Assembly: GCA_004554085.1 (NCBI GenBank)
Contig: SFNY01000021.1
Span: forward strand, 1-64,000
Direction of reading: 5' to 3'
Length of the DNA: 64,000 nt
Source: Clostridiales bacterium
GTDB taxonomy: Bacteria; Bacillota; Clostridia; Christensenellales; Aristaeellaceae
A model generated the notes under the pieces. It searched no databases, had not been told where the DNA came from, and saw nothing but the letters and a program-made list of their open reading frames with translations. The position numbers and the translations under genes were made by a program. Positions within the stretch are counted from its first letter, which is position 1, and every line of letters starts with the position of its first letter. Of this stretch, positions 51,616 to 60,900 are shown one piece after another.

Positions 51616-51724
51616 GAGAAGAGGCATCCTAAAGAGGGCCTGTCCGTCGGATCGCCCAATGTGCTTCTTCGATGCATCGGCATCAAAGAATAAATATTTC
51701 CATATCTCAGAAGGGGGACTCATC

Positions 51725-53485
51725 ATGAAGAAGTTTGTTGCTTTCATGCTGGTTCTGGCCATGGTTCTGTCCTGCTCCGCGATCTCGCTGGCAGAAGAAT
51801 CCGCCACTTCCATCGCTGTCTGCATCGCCTCTGAACCCGACACCATCGATCCCGCGCTGAACTCCGCAGTCGATGGCGCGACCCTGACCGCGCACCTGTT
51901 CTCCGGCCTGGCCAAGTGGGCCCAGAACGAAGAGGGCAACCTGGTCATCGTTGCCGACGCCGCCGAGGAGCTGACCGAGGGCGTTGCCAACGAGGACGGC
52001 ACCGTGACCTACACCTACACCCTGAAGGACGGCCTGACCTGGTCCGACGGCCAGGCAGTCACCGCCGGCGACTTCGAGTTCGCTTGGAAGCGCGCCGCTT
52101 CCACCGCTCTGGGCGCCGACTACGGCTACATGTTCGAGGTTGTCAAGGGCTATCCGGACGAGCTGGCTGTCACCGCCACCGACGACAAGACCCTGGAAGT
52201 GACCCTGAACAATGCCGTGGCTTACTGGAACGAGCTGATGGCCTTCCCGGCATACTATCCGGTCCGCGAGGACGTGGTTGCTAACGAAGCCTGGGCCACC
52301 GATCCCTCCACCTATATCTGCAACGGCCCGTACACCATCACCGGCTGGGAGCACAACAGCAAGATCACGCTGACCAAGAACCCGGCCTACATCGATGCGG
52401 ACTCCGTCACCATGGACGTCATCGAGTTCTACCTCTCTGACGACGCCAACAACATGCTGTCCAACTTCGAGAACCGCACCTGGCAGCTGATTGACGACGT
52501 TCCCACCGCTGAGATCAAGCGTCTGGAGAGCGAGTACCCCACCGAGTACTATGTTGCTGGTCAGATCGGCACCTACTATGTGTGCTGGAACATCAACCAG
52601 AACCTGCTGCCCGCCGACAGCGAGCTGACCGGCGCTGAGGCAGAGGCTGCCAACATGGAGATCCGCAAGGCCATGAGCCTGCTGCTGGACCGCAACTACA
52701 TCGTCGAGGAAATCGGCCAGGCTGGTCAGGTTCCCGCTCCGGGCTTCGTTCCCATGGGCATGACCGATGCGGATGGCTCCGAGTTCTACATGAACGCCGG
52801 CGACTCCGAGGACTATGTTGGCTACTATGACGTCTCCGCCGACGCCTACATCGACAACTGGGATGCGGCCATCGAGATCCTGAAGAAGTACTACGACTAC
52901 GACGAGACCACCTACACCTTCACCAACGCTCCCACCATGGAGTACCTGTACAACACCTCCGAGGGTCACAAGGCCATCGGCGAGTACCTGCAGGGCGTGT
53001 GGGCTTCCGTGGGCATCACCGTCAACCTGGTCAACCAGGAGTGGAACACCTTCCTGAACACCCGTAAGGACGGCGGCTACACCATCGCCCGCAACGGCTG
53101 GCTGGCCGACTACAACGATCCCATCTCCTTCCTGGATATGTGGATCACCGCTTCCGGCAACAACGACGTGCAGTTCGGCAAGGATGCCCATGCGGACATC
53201 GCCATGTACAGCCTGGATCTGACCGACCTGGGCTACGACGTCAAGGTTGAGAACGGCACCTGGGCGGAGACCTACGATGTGCTCATCGGCCTGGTCAAGA
53301 CCTGCACCGACACCGAGACCCGCTACGAGCTGATGCACAGAGCCGAGGATCTGCTCATGTCCACCGGCTGCATCACCCCCCTGTACTTCTACACCGACAT
53401 TTTCATGCTGGATGAGAACGTGGAAGGCTACTTCTCCAACCCGCTGGGCTACAAGTACTTCATGTACTGCACCTACGCCGAATAA
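51725..53485 (+). CDS. oppA: Oligopeptide ABC substrate-binding protein OppA
   Basis: A 586-residue SBP family 5 protein. The signal peptide MKKFVAFMLVLAMVLSC could be a lipoprotein type (VLSC, lipid-modified Cys17) or be cut after ISLA. EPDTIDPALNS, LKDGLTWSDGQAVTAGDFEF and NGPYTITGWEHNSK are family text. It captures peptides for OppBCDF. AGAAGGGGG precedes the ATG. It is last in the operon behind a hairpin, probably for separate mRNA control. Confidence 0.93.
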   Translation: MKKFVAFMLVLAMVLSCSAISLAEESATSIAVCIASEPDTIDPALNSAVDGATLTAHLFSGLAKWAQNEEGNLVIVADAAEELTEGVANEDGTVTYTYTLKDGLTWSDGQAVTAGDFEFAWKRAASTALGADYGYMFEVVKGYPDELAVTATDDKTLEVTLNNAVAYWNELMAFPAYYPVREDVVANEAWATDPSTYICNGPYTITGWEHNSKITLTKNPAYIDADSVTMDVIEFYLSDDANNMLSNFENRTWQLIDDVPTAEIKRLESEYPTEYYVAGQIGTYYVCWNINQNLLPADSELTGAEAEAANMEIRKAMSLLLDRNYIVEEIGQAGQVPAPGFVPMGMTDADGSEFYMNAGDSEDYVGYYDVSADAYIDNWDAAIEILKKYYDYDETTYTFTNAPTMEYLYNTSEGHKAIGEYLQGVWASVGITVNLVNQEWNTFLNTRKDGGYTIARNGWLADYNDPISFLDMWITASGNNDVQFGKDAHADIAMYSLDLTDLGYDVKVENGTWAETYDVLIGLVKTCTDTETRYELMHRAEDLLMSTGCITPLYFYTDIFMLDENVEGYFSNPLGYKYFMYCTYAE

Positions 53486-53556
53486 TCCATCCGGTGAAGG
53501 GTCAGGCTTCCGGAGCGCTGTGACTGCAGCGCTCCGGACGGTACCCTGACTTGAAA

Positions 53557-53606
53557 CAATGGACACATCATCTGCGAAAAGACAGATGGTGTGTCCAATT
53601 GTTTTT
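53557..53606 (+). terminator. Terminator of the opp operon
   Basis: GGACACATCATCTG pairs with CAGATGGTGTGTCC (one G-U), flanked by CAAT/ATTG, then GTTTTTG. Another hairpin (CGGAGCGCTG with CAGCGCTCCG) lies just before it at 53511-53536. Confidence 0.9.
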
Positions 53607-53627
53607 GGCCCGACAGGGCTCCCGGCA

Positions 53628-53657
53628 TTGACACAATCCTGCAAGTTTTGATAAAAT
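53628..53657 (+). promoter_or_regulatory. Promoter of the xylulokinase-like gene
   Basis: A perfect TTGACA (53628-53633), 18 bp and TAAAAT (53652-53657), with an extended TGA. The leader is about 35 nt. Confidence 0.88.
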
Positions 53658-53696
53658 ATGGTAAAGTGAGCATGAAGCAACATGGGAGGTGGCAGG

Positions 53697-55196
53697 ATGG
53701 CCTATGATCTGGGAATCGACCTTGGAACGACGGGTCTGAAGGCCGTGATTGCGGATGCGTGCGGCCGGATTGCGGGAATCGGATACCGGGAGTATCTGCT
53801 GAATTCGCCTGCCCCGAACTACGCGGAGCAGGACCCCGAGGCTTGGTACCGCGCCATGTGCCTCGCCATCGGCGACGCGCTGGGCAAGGCGGCGCTCAGA
53901 CCCTCCGACGTCCGCTGCGTGGGCTTCTCCGGCCAGATGCACGGCTTGGTGCTGCTGGACGGCGACGGAAAAGTGCTCTGTCCGGCGATCATTCACTGCG
54001 ACGGCCGCGCCGCGAAGCAGAAGCAGGAGATCATCTCCCGCGTCGGCGTGGAGAAGCTGGGGATTTGGGTGCAGAATCAGGTGCACTCCGGCTTCCAGTC
54101 GCTGTCGCTGATGTGGGTGAAGGAGAACCGCCCGAAGATCTACGGGCGCGCGCGCCATGCGCTGCTGCCGAAGGATTACCTGCGCTACCGGCTCTGCGGC
54201 GAGTTCGGCACCGAGCCCACGGACGCGTGCAGCACGCTGATGTTCGACAACGTGCGCATGCGCTGGAGCGACGAGCTGATCCATGAGCTGGGAATTGATA
54301 AATCGCTGCTGCCGGACTGCCGCCACCATCCCTATGAGATCGCGGGCAGGGTCACGCGGCGTGCGGCTGCGGAGACTGGGCTTGCGGAGGGCACGCTGGT
54401 GGCCTTCGGCGGCGGAGATCAGCCCATGCAGGCGGTGGGGAACGGCCTGCTGCTGCCGGGCAGCTCCTGCGTCAACCTGGGGACCTCGGGTCAGGTGTTC
54501 GTCGCGGCGGACAGGCCGCTCTACGATCCGCTGCTGCGCACCCACACCTTCTGCCACGCCCCGGCGGACAGCTGGTACGTCATGGGCGCGGTGCTCAATG
54601 CCTGCCTTGCCGCCAACTGGTTCAACGGCAGCGTGTGCGCAAGCGATGACTATCGCTCCATGCACGACGGCGCAGCGCAGGTTGCTCCGGGCTGCAGCGG
54701 CCTGATCTTCCTGCCCTATCTCACCGGCGAGCGCACGCCCCACATGAATGAGAATGCCCGCGGCGCGTTCATCGGGCTGACCCTCCGACACGACCGCAAC
54801 GCCATGGCGCGCGCGGTGCTGGAGGGCGTGGCCTATTCGCTGAAGGACTGCCTGGAGATTGTGCGCGGACTGGGCCTGCCCGTGGCGCACACGCTGCTCT
54901 CCGGCGGCGGCGCGCGCAGCGCCCTCTGGCGGCAGATCGTGGCGGACGTGTTCGAGATGCCGATGTACCTAGCGGAGACCGGGGAGCAGGCCGCGATGGG
55001 CGCTGTGCTGTGCGCGCAGGTCGCAGCGGGGGAGTACAGGGATCTCCAGGAGGCTTGCTGCGCGGTGGTGAAGTACAATCCCACGCCCACGGAGCCAAAT
55101 CCGGCGAATTTCAGCGCCTATCGGGAGAACTACGCGCTCTTCCGGGAGGCCTATCCGGCAAATAACGGCCTGTTTATGAAGATGGCTGGCCGATGA
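53697..55196 (+). CDS. xylB: FGGY carbohydrate kinase, xylulokinase-like
   Basis: A 499-residue FGGY kinase. DLGIDLGTTGLKAVI binds phosphate, FSGQMHGLVLLD is the xylulokinase-type motif, GGGDQPMQAVGNG carries the catalytic Asp, and LSGGGARSALWRQI is the adenosine motif. The Met-His in GQMHG is typical of xylulokinases, but related sugars cannot be excluded; no xylose isomerase is adjacent. GGGAGGTGG precedes the ATG at 53697. The alpha/beta hydrolase follows 34 bp later. Confidence 0.85.
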   Translation: MAYDLGIDLGTTGLKAVIADACGRIAGIGYREYLLNSPAPNYAEQDPEAWYRAMCLAIGDALGKAALRPSDVRCVGFSGQMHGLVLLDGDGKVLCPAIIHCDGRAAKQKQEIISRVGVEKLGIWVQNQVHSGFQSLSLMWVKENRPKIYGRARHALLPKDYLRYRLCGEFGTEPTDACSTLMFDNVRMRWSDELIHELGIDKSLLPDCRHHPYEIAGRVTRRAAAETGLAEGTLVAFGGGDQPMQAVGNGLLLPGSSCVNLGTSGQVFVAADRPLYDPLLRTHTFCHAPADSWYVMGAVLNACLAANWFNGSVCASDDYRSMHDGAAQVAPGCSGLIFLPYLTGERTPHMNENARGAFIGLTLRHDRNAMARAVLEGVAYSLKDCLEIVRGLGLPVAHTLLSGGGARSALWRQIVADVFEMPMYLAETGEQAAMGAVLCAQVAAGEYRDLQEACCAVVKYNPTPTEPNPANFSAYRENYALFREAYPANNGLFMKMAGR

Positions 55197-55230
55197 AAAC
55201 GACACACAGGAGAGGAGCCGAGAGAGGAAC

Positions 55231-56040
55231 ATGGTGAAAAAGATCTTTGCGAACGGAATTGAAATCGGATATCAGGATCGGGGTCAGGGCGAACCGCTGG
55301 TGCTGGTGATGGGCCTTGGTGCATCGAGCCTGAAGTGGGAGCCGCACATCCTCTGCTATGAGAAGCACTTCCGGGTGCTGGCGATCGACAATCGCGGATC
55401 CGGATGCAGCTCCAAGCCCGAATGCGAGGCTTACAGCATCGCGGACATGGCGGCGGACGTGATCGCGATGCTGGATGCGCTGGGCATCGAGCGCGCCCAC
55501 GTCAATGGCATCTCCATGGGCGGCGCGGTCGCGCAGTATCTTGCGATTTACTACCCGGAGCGCGTGAAGTCGGTGATTCTCACCAACACCTTCCCGCGCA
55601 GCAATGTCAGCTTCCGGCGCTGCATCGAGTTCCTGCGCGACGCGGTGGATCAACTGGATGGCAGGAGCTTCGGCAGGGTCGCCCAGTGGATGATCTTCTC
55701 GTCGGTGTTCCAGGATCGCAACGAGGCCTATCTGCTGGACGCCGAGGCCAACGATGCGGACGCGGCCAATCCCATGCCGGCCTATGCCTACAAGGCCCAG
55801 TGCAACGCCATCCTCGCCTTCGACGAGTCGGCCAATCTGGGAAAGATTCAGGCACCGGTGCTGGTGGTGGCGGGCGATCACGACCTGCTGGCCACCGTGC
55901 CGCTGGTCATGGAGATGGTGAACGCGATCCCCAACTGCCGCCTCCACATGGTGAAGGACGGCGGCCACGTGCAGCACTGGGAGGATCTGGAGGGCTACAA
56001 CAAGGTTACCCTGGACTTCCTGCTGGAACAGGCAAAGTAA
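55231..56040 (+). CDS. Alpha/beta hydrolase
   Basis: A 269-residue alpha/beta hydrolase. The nucleophile elbow GISMGG is near residue 93, DNRGSG the oxyanion region, an acid in GDHDLL and the catalytic His in GGHVQHW. This organisation resembles esterases and carbon-carbon bond hydrolases such as 3-oxoadipate enol-lactonase. There is no signal peptide, so it is cytoplasmic. The substrate is unknown. CAGGAGAGGAG lies upstream. It probably shares the xylB-like transcript. Confidence 0.82.
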   Translation: MVKKIFANGIEIGYQDRGQGEPLVLVMGLGASSLKWEPHILCYEKHFRVLAIDNRGSGCSSKPECEAYSIADMAADVIAMLDALGIERAHVNGISMGGAVAQYLAIYYPERVKSVILTNTFPRSNVSFRRCIEFLRDAVDQLDGRSFGRVAQWMIFSSVFQDRNEAYLLDAEANDADAANPMPAYAYKAQCNAILAFDESANLGKIQAPVLVVAGDHDLLATVPLVMEMVNAIPNCRLHMVKDGGHVQHWEDLEGYNKVTLDFLLEQAK

Positions 56041-56045
56041 CAAAG

Positions 56046-56083
56046 TGCCCGGATGCGGCTTCAACGGAAGCTCTGTCCGGGCA
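56046..56083 (+). terminator. Hairpin after the hydrolase gene
   Basis: TGCCCGGA (56046-56053) pairs with TCCGGGCA (56076-56083), with an inner GGCTTC/GGAAGC arm. It is followed by TGGTTATGTTT, a poor U-tract. Confidence 0.5.
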
Positions 56084-56106
56084 TGGTTATGTTTGCGAGA
56101 ATGCGC

Positions 56107-56135
56107 TTGACGCAAACCGCAGCTTCCCCTATAAT
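56107..56135 (+). promoter_or_regulatory. Near-consensus promoter of the orphan ncRNA
   Basis: TTGACG (56107-56112), exactly 17 bp and a perfect TATAAT (56130-56135), one of the strongest promoters in the window. The predicted start, about 56142, lies 2 nt before the terminal helix of the RNA. Confidence 0.92.
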
Positions 56136-56141
56136 GGAGGC

Positions 56142-56370
56142 AAGCAGTCCGAGCGCGTCTGTGGTTGCAAGTCGATGCCAGGCGCGGGCAAAGCGATCCA
56201 CGTAAACCGGCAAAAGTCCGGTGAGCATGGCGCGCCTTAGAGGTAAGTCCTGCCGGCCAAAATTTCTTCCGAGAGGGTCAGTAGTGGGGAGGCAGAGTCC
56301 TTATGAGCGAACGCTCCAGCAGGCGAGTGTGGGGTCAAAGACCAGGTCAGGCGTTCGGACTGCGGTTTTC
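56142..56370 (+). ncRNA. Structured non-coding RNA, about 225 nt, unassigned
   Basis: GCAGTCCGAGCGC (56144-56156) pairs with GCGTTCGGACTGC (56351-56363) in a 13-bp terminal helix with one G-U. Inside are hairpins ACCGG/CCGGT (56206-56222), GAGC-GAAC-GCTC (56305-56316) and GGTC-AAA-GACC (56333-56343). No reading frame here has a ribosome site or family text. A very good promoter lies 6 bp before its predicted start, and GGTTTTCC follows the helix. RNase P, tmRNA and SRP signatures are absent. A large class such as the raiA motif should be tested. Boundaries are inferred to within about 10 nt. Confidence 0.72.
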
Positions 56371-56378
56371 CTGTTCAA

Positions 56379-56977
56379 AATACTCAGAATACGTTGGAAG
56401 TATTTGAGTGATATGCATAAATGATGCTGCCGGGTGGCATTTCGGCGCATCTGCACTGCACAAAACGGTGCACAGCTGGCTGTTGGAAATTCCTCCACAG
56501 GCAGTATTTATGGCCTGTTGAGAGCAAGAGACTTCGGATGATGTCCTGAAAAAAATCAAACTTTGGTCGGTATTTGGTCAAAGTGTTGATTGGCTGCTTG
56601 TACATACTTAAAACCGACCGAAGTTCGTATTTTCGTTTCTTCATCATTGACTATTGAAAGTGCATTTGGAAGTTCTGGAACACGGACAATCGGGATAGAG
56701 CATCGCGTTTGTCTGTGTTCCTGTGTTATATCTGAAACCAAACTTAATCCCTTTGCCTGTACTGTACAGCTTGTGGCGACGAAGGCCGAAGTTCGCAGGA
56801 TAAAATGTGCGTCGATGAAGCATGTTAATTAAATGTAAAATAATTAATATTATTATTATAGGGAGCGCAGCAGCGTTGACAAATCCTTTCAGAAGAAGTA
56901 AACTTAGAAACAGCTAATGAATATTATGTATTATATAGGCGTGTTATCTGAAACCATAAGCGGGAGAAGGACAACGC
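56379..56977. other. AT-richer non-coding gap with several inverted repeats
   Basis: This stretch is visibly poorer in G+C than the flanks and has no supported gene. It holds a bulged hairpin at 56377-56415. An inverted repeat pairs ACTTTGGTCGGT (56560-56571) with ACCGACCGAAGT (56613-56624). A 13-bp inverted repeat pairs GGAACACGGACAA (56677-56689) with TTGTCTGTGTTCC (56709-56721). The similar phrases TGTTATATCTGAAACCA (about 56723) and TGTTATCTGAAACCA (56942) also occur. It may be an acquired or decayed segment. Confidence 0.6.
56876..56904 (+). promoter_or_regulatory. Promoter of the coiled-coil/signal peptidase/giant protein operon
   Basis: A perfect TTGACA (56876-56881), 17 bp and TAAACT (56899-56904). 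The leader before the ATG at 56978 is about 65 nt. Confidence 0.8.
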
Positions 56978-57256
56978 ATGAAGAAGATACAGGACAAGGC
57001 GTTTCGCAAGCTGAAGCGGCTGGAGTTGGTCGAACTGATCTATGAGCTGCGCAAGAGAAATGTAGAGTTGGAAAAAGAGGCACAGCAGCTTCGGAGTCAG
57101 CTGAGCGAATCGGAAGAACTGCGTCGGCAATATGCAGCGAATCAGCCAAATGAGGAGACCGCAGCAAAGATTGAGGCGCTGGTGGCGGAGATGGTGGAGG
57201 AATGCCGGATGCTGCGTCAGCAGATTGAGCAGCACAATGCCGGTAGCGCCGAATAA
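56978..57256 (+). CDS. Small coiled-coil protein
   Basis: A 92-residue, highly charged helical protein with heptad-like spacing (LKRLELVELIYELRK, then ELEKEAQQLRSQL) and no signal peptide or membrane helix. I do not recognise a family. GGGAGAAGG precedes the ATG. It lies 24 bp before the signal peptidase under a shared promoter, so it may assist the assembly or secretion of the giant protein; that is inference. Confidence 0.7.
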   Translation: MKKIQDKAFRKLKRLELVELIYELRKRNVELEKEAQQLRSQLSESEELRRQYAANQPNEETAAKIEALVAEMVEECRMLRQQIEQHNAGSAE

Positions 57257-57280
57257 TGCATCGGAACTTGGAGGACGGAA

Positions 57281-57868
57281 GTGTCAAAAAGGAAAGGGAG
57301 AAGGCCGTTACCGCCGTTGGAGGAGATTGAAGCGGAGCTTCAGCGGCTTCAAAACCGCAAAACCTACAATCGTGCGTTGCGCAGCACGGTCTATACGCTG
57401 GTTGTTGTGGCCGCCGTCGCGGTACTCGTGGCCATGCTCTATCTGCCGGTTATGAAGGTTTCCGGTACCAGCATGGAGCCCAATCTGAACACCGACGACA
57501 TTATCATGGGCGTAAAGACGGGCACGTTCGGCACAGGCGATATCTGCTGCTTTTATTACAACAATAAGCTCCTGCTTAAGCGCGTGATTGCAAATGCAGG
57601 GGATTGGGTCGAAATTGACGAGGACGGATATGTGTATGTCAATGGAACGTTGATCGACGAGCCATATGTGCAGGATCTGAGCTATGGAATCTGTGATATT
57701 ACCTATCCCTATCAGGTCCCGGATGGACAGGTGTTCGTTCTGGGCGATAACCGGGCTACGTCGGTGGATAGCCGCAGTTCTGTGGTCGGTTGTATTGATG
57801 TGGACGAAATTGTTGGTAAGGTATTGCTGCGGATATGGCCGCTGAAGGATATCGGCTTCATCCAGTAG
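57281..57868 (+). CDS. lepB: Type I signal peptidase
   Basis: A 195-residue S26A peptidase. One N-terminal membrane helix (about residues 36-56) is followed by the catalytic Ser64 in SGTSMEP and Lys100 in LLLKRVIANAGD, then the box E-like LGDNRATSVDSR. It uses the Ser-Lys dyad of bacterial enzymes rather than the Ser-His dyad of SipW/eukaryotic types. It would cut secretory signal peptides at the membrane. The GTG start follows GGAGGACG. Location between a coiled-coil gene and a giant exported protein suggests a dedicated role. Confidence 0.92.
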   Translation: MSKRKGRRPLPPLEEIEAELQRLQNRKTYNRALRSTVYTLVVVAAVAVLVAMLYLPVMKVSGTSMEPNLNTDDIIMGVKTGTFGTGDICCFYYNNKLLLKRVIANAGDWVEIDEDGYVYVNGTLIDEPYVQDLSYGICDITYPYQVPDGQVFVLGDNRATSVDSRSSVVGCIDVDEIVGKVLLRIWPLKDIGFIQ

Positions 57869-57920
57869 CCGGAGAATAGTTGGACGGCAGTTGTGCTTCG
57901 ATCAGGAAAGGCAGAACATT

Positions 57921-60900
57921 ATGAACAACAAGAAAAAGTCGATAGTTGAGAAATTCTTTGCGAATAAAGTCAGACGGAGGAGAATGGCGGAGATTGTGGC
58001 CGTGCTCTCCGTTGTGGTCGTCGCGAGCGTTTTCTGGCGTCTGACACAGCCGGTCATTACGCTGACCCCGGATCCCATTTGCGGGAAAACGGAGCATGCG
58101 CATACCTCGGCCTGCTATCAGGATGTTCTGACCTGCGGTCAGGAGGAGGGCGAGGAACACAGCCATGGTTCGTCCTGCTATTCCAGCGTTCTGTGCTGCG
58201 GCATGAGCGAACACGCGCATGTCGATGCCTGTTATCCGGCCACACTGGAAGAACCGACCGTGGTCGATTCTTCTGAGGAGCCGACGGCCTCTTCTGAGGA
58301 TAAGGAACCGACCGAGGAACCGACCGCTGCGCCTGTCACGGAGGTACCGACTGAAGAGCCCACTGAGGAGCCCACGCAGGCGCCGACCCCTGTGCCCGCG
58401 CCGGTGCTGGAGCATCTGAGCGCGTCGGCGGATCACGTGTACGCCGGCCAGAGTGTGACCTGGAGCTTTGCGGTTGCACATGCGGATGTGCTTACATATG
58501 AGATTGCCGACGGAACAGGCGCTGTGGTGGCCGGTGGATCGCTGGCTGCGGATGTGCAGTCCGTCGCATGGACGGCCTCGCAGGCTGGCAGCTATACCAT
58601 GACCCTGACGGCCGAAAACGAATCCGGTAGGGATTCTTCTACTGCAAAGCTGACGGTCGAGGAAGTGGAAGAGCTGACCGCATCCGTATGGATGGACGTT
58701 CGCTCCTGCTTCGTGGGCGATAGCGTGACCGTCTATATGGCGGCCAACGGCGGTGTGGAGCCGACCACTGTCGAGCTGACCGTTGCACAGGATGGAAATG
58801 TGCTTGCATCCCAGCAGAGCATCTCCGAGTCCATCAGCGTGGTCACTGAAAAAGCGACCAGGGTCGGTAAATTGACCGCACAGTTGACGGTCACCGACGC
58901 GCTGGGTACGTCGGTCGAAGCGAGCTGTGAAATTCCCGTGGCGCTGAAGGCCAACGGCGACGCAGACAAGTGGCTGCAAGCTGCCGACATCGAGCTCGGC
59001 GAGAGCTGGCCGGAGAATCTGCTGGCCGTGGCGGAGACCCAACTGGGTTATCAAGAGAGTGAAGAAAGCTTCATCGTCTGTGAGGACGGTTCCCGTCAGG
59101 GATACACCGTGTATGGCGATTGGTACGGCTGCGCCTACCAGGAATGGTGCGCCATGTTCGTGTCCTTCTGCCTGGATAAGGCGGACGTGCCTGCAAGTGC
59201 GTTCTCCCGCGATATAGCCTGCGTGCGCTGGATTTCCGAGCTGCGCCATATGGATCTGTATGCGGACAGAAGCGACTGTGAACCTGCGCCCGGCGACCTG
59301 GTCTTCTTCGACTGGGATGGCGACCAGCACGGCGACCACGTAGGCATCGTTACGGACGTGACTGAGACGGGAATTGAAACCATCGAGGGCAATTCCAGGA
59401 AATCTGTGCGCCGTTGCAGCTATGTCCGCGACGACAGCCAGATCATGGGCTACGGCCTGCTGAATCTTGCCTATGAGAATTATCTGAACGAGACCGCGGA
59501 AACTGAGCAGACGGTTGCGCCCACGGAGACGCCCGAGCCCACTGCGACTCCTGAGCAGACGGTTGCACCCACGGAGACGCCCGAGCCCACTGCGACTCCT
59601 GAGCAGACGGTTGCGCCCACGGAGACGCCCGAGCCCACTGCGACTCCTGAGCAGACGGTTGCGCCCACGGAGATGCCCGTGGATGTTACTCTGAGTCCGA
59701 CACAGGATGAACCGACCGAAGTCGGATTTGATGCATTCGTGGCGGAGATCGAAGCTCTTCCGGAGGGGGACGAGGCGGCGCTGACCGATCTGGAGGATCG
59801 CATCGTCGCGGCCTATGATGCGGGCGAGCTCAGCGACGAGGAGTTTGCCGCGCTGGCGACCGCCCTCTACGGCGGCATTGCAAGCTATAGCGCGACCGAC
59901 GACATCATCATCTCGCTGGTGATCAACAACAGCGCTTACACGCATGACACCGGCTCCGGAAGCAGCCACGTCCAGATCGAGAGCACCGATGTGGCCGGCC
60001 TGAATCCGGACGGCAGATTCAGCTTCACGGCGCTCGGCACGGGCAAGGCTTACTGGGTGGAAGGTACCGGCACGCTGATCCAGTACACCATCCCCGCGGG
60101 AACCAGCATGAGCGACAACGACCTGTCCTTCCTCAAGCTGACCATTGCCAATCTGGTGGACAATGGAACGGATAACAATACCAACCGCTACGTATCGCCG
60201 TACAGCTGGGTGGACGCGAACGGCAAGGTTTGCTCGGTCAACACGGCCTTTGATGCGGATACCACGCTGTATCTGAGCCTGTATTCCGAGAGTGAAGTCT
60301 ATTACTTCGACTATTGCTGCAGCCCGGATGGGAACCACAGCATCAGTCAGGCGCTTTCCAGCCTGTATCCCAGCGCAACGATTACGATCGGCCAGAGCGT
60401 GACTTCGGATTACATCCCGCTGGCCGCCCATGTCAACGCCAACTTCAGCGACGAAAGCTGCGGCTTTGGCCTGGCCCAGGGCAAGGTGTTCGATCACTGG
60501 TATCTGCTGAAGTCCGACGGAACACAGGTGGCCTTCACCGAGGGCCTGCAGATCACGGGGGACTACGTCTCCGCCGAGTACGGCAACGCCATCAAGGTGT
60601 ACGCCGCATGGGAGGAAGCGCCCGAAATGGTCACGGTGTCCTTCGAGATGCCCGATGGCAGCACGGCGCCTGCGGCTGTCGCCATCAATACTGGCGCTTC
60701 GCTGGGCAATCTGATGCCGGAGAATCCCACGATGTACAACTGCGAGTTCCTGGGCTGGAGCTATGACGGCGGCCAGACCTGGGTCGACAGCACAACGCCC
60801 ATCACGAGCGATGTTACGTTAACGGCGGTGTTCAATGCGACGGTCACGGTCTACACCAGGGACTATGCCGGCGGCAACACCAGTTCCGAGATCATCAAGG

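Noticed and set aside
56341..56363. ACCAGGTCAGG matches the start of the SRP RNA core
   Set aside because: The GGAA tetraloop and the rest of domain IV do not follow, and the bases are used in the terminal helix of another structure.
56221..56424. 67-codon frame inside the ncRNA
   Set aside because: No ribosome site or family match, and it overlaps paired RNA segments.
59505..59672. Regular 48-bp repeats as a CRISPR array
   Set aside because: Units are contiguous, in frame and have no unique spacers.
57858..60497. 879-codon frame antisense to the giant protein
   Set aside because: Its Leu/Arg-rich repeats mirror the 48-bp units; the plus strand has a ribosome site, export segment and CHAP domain.
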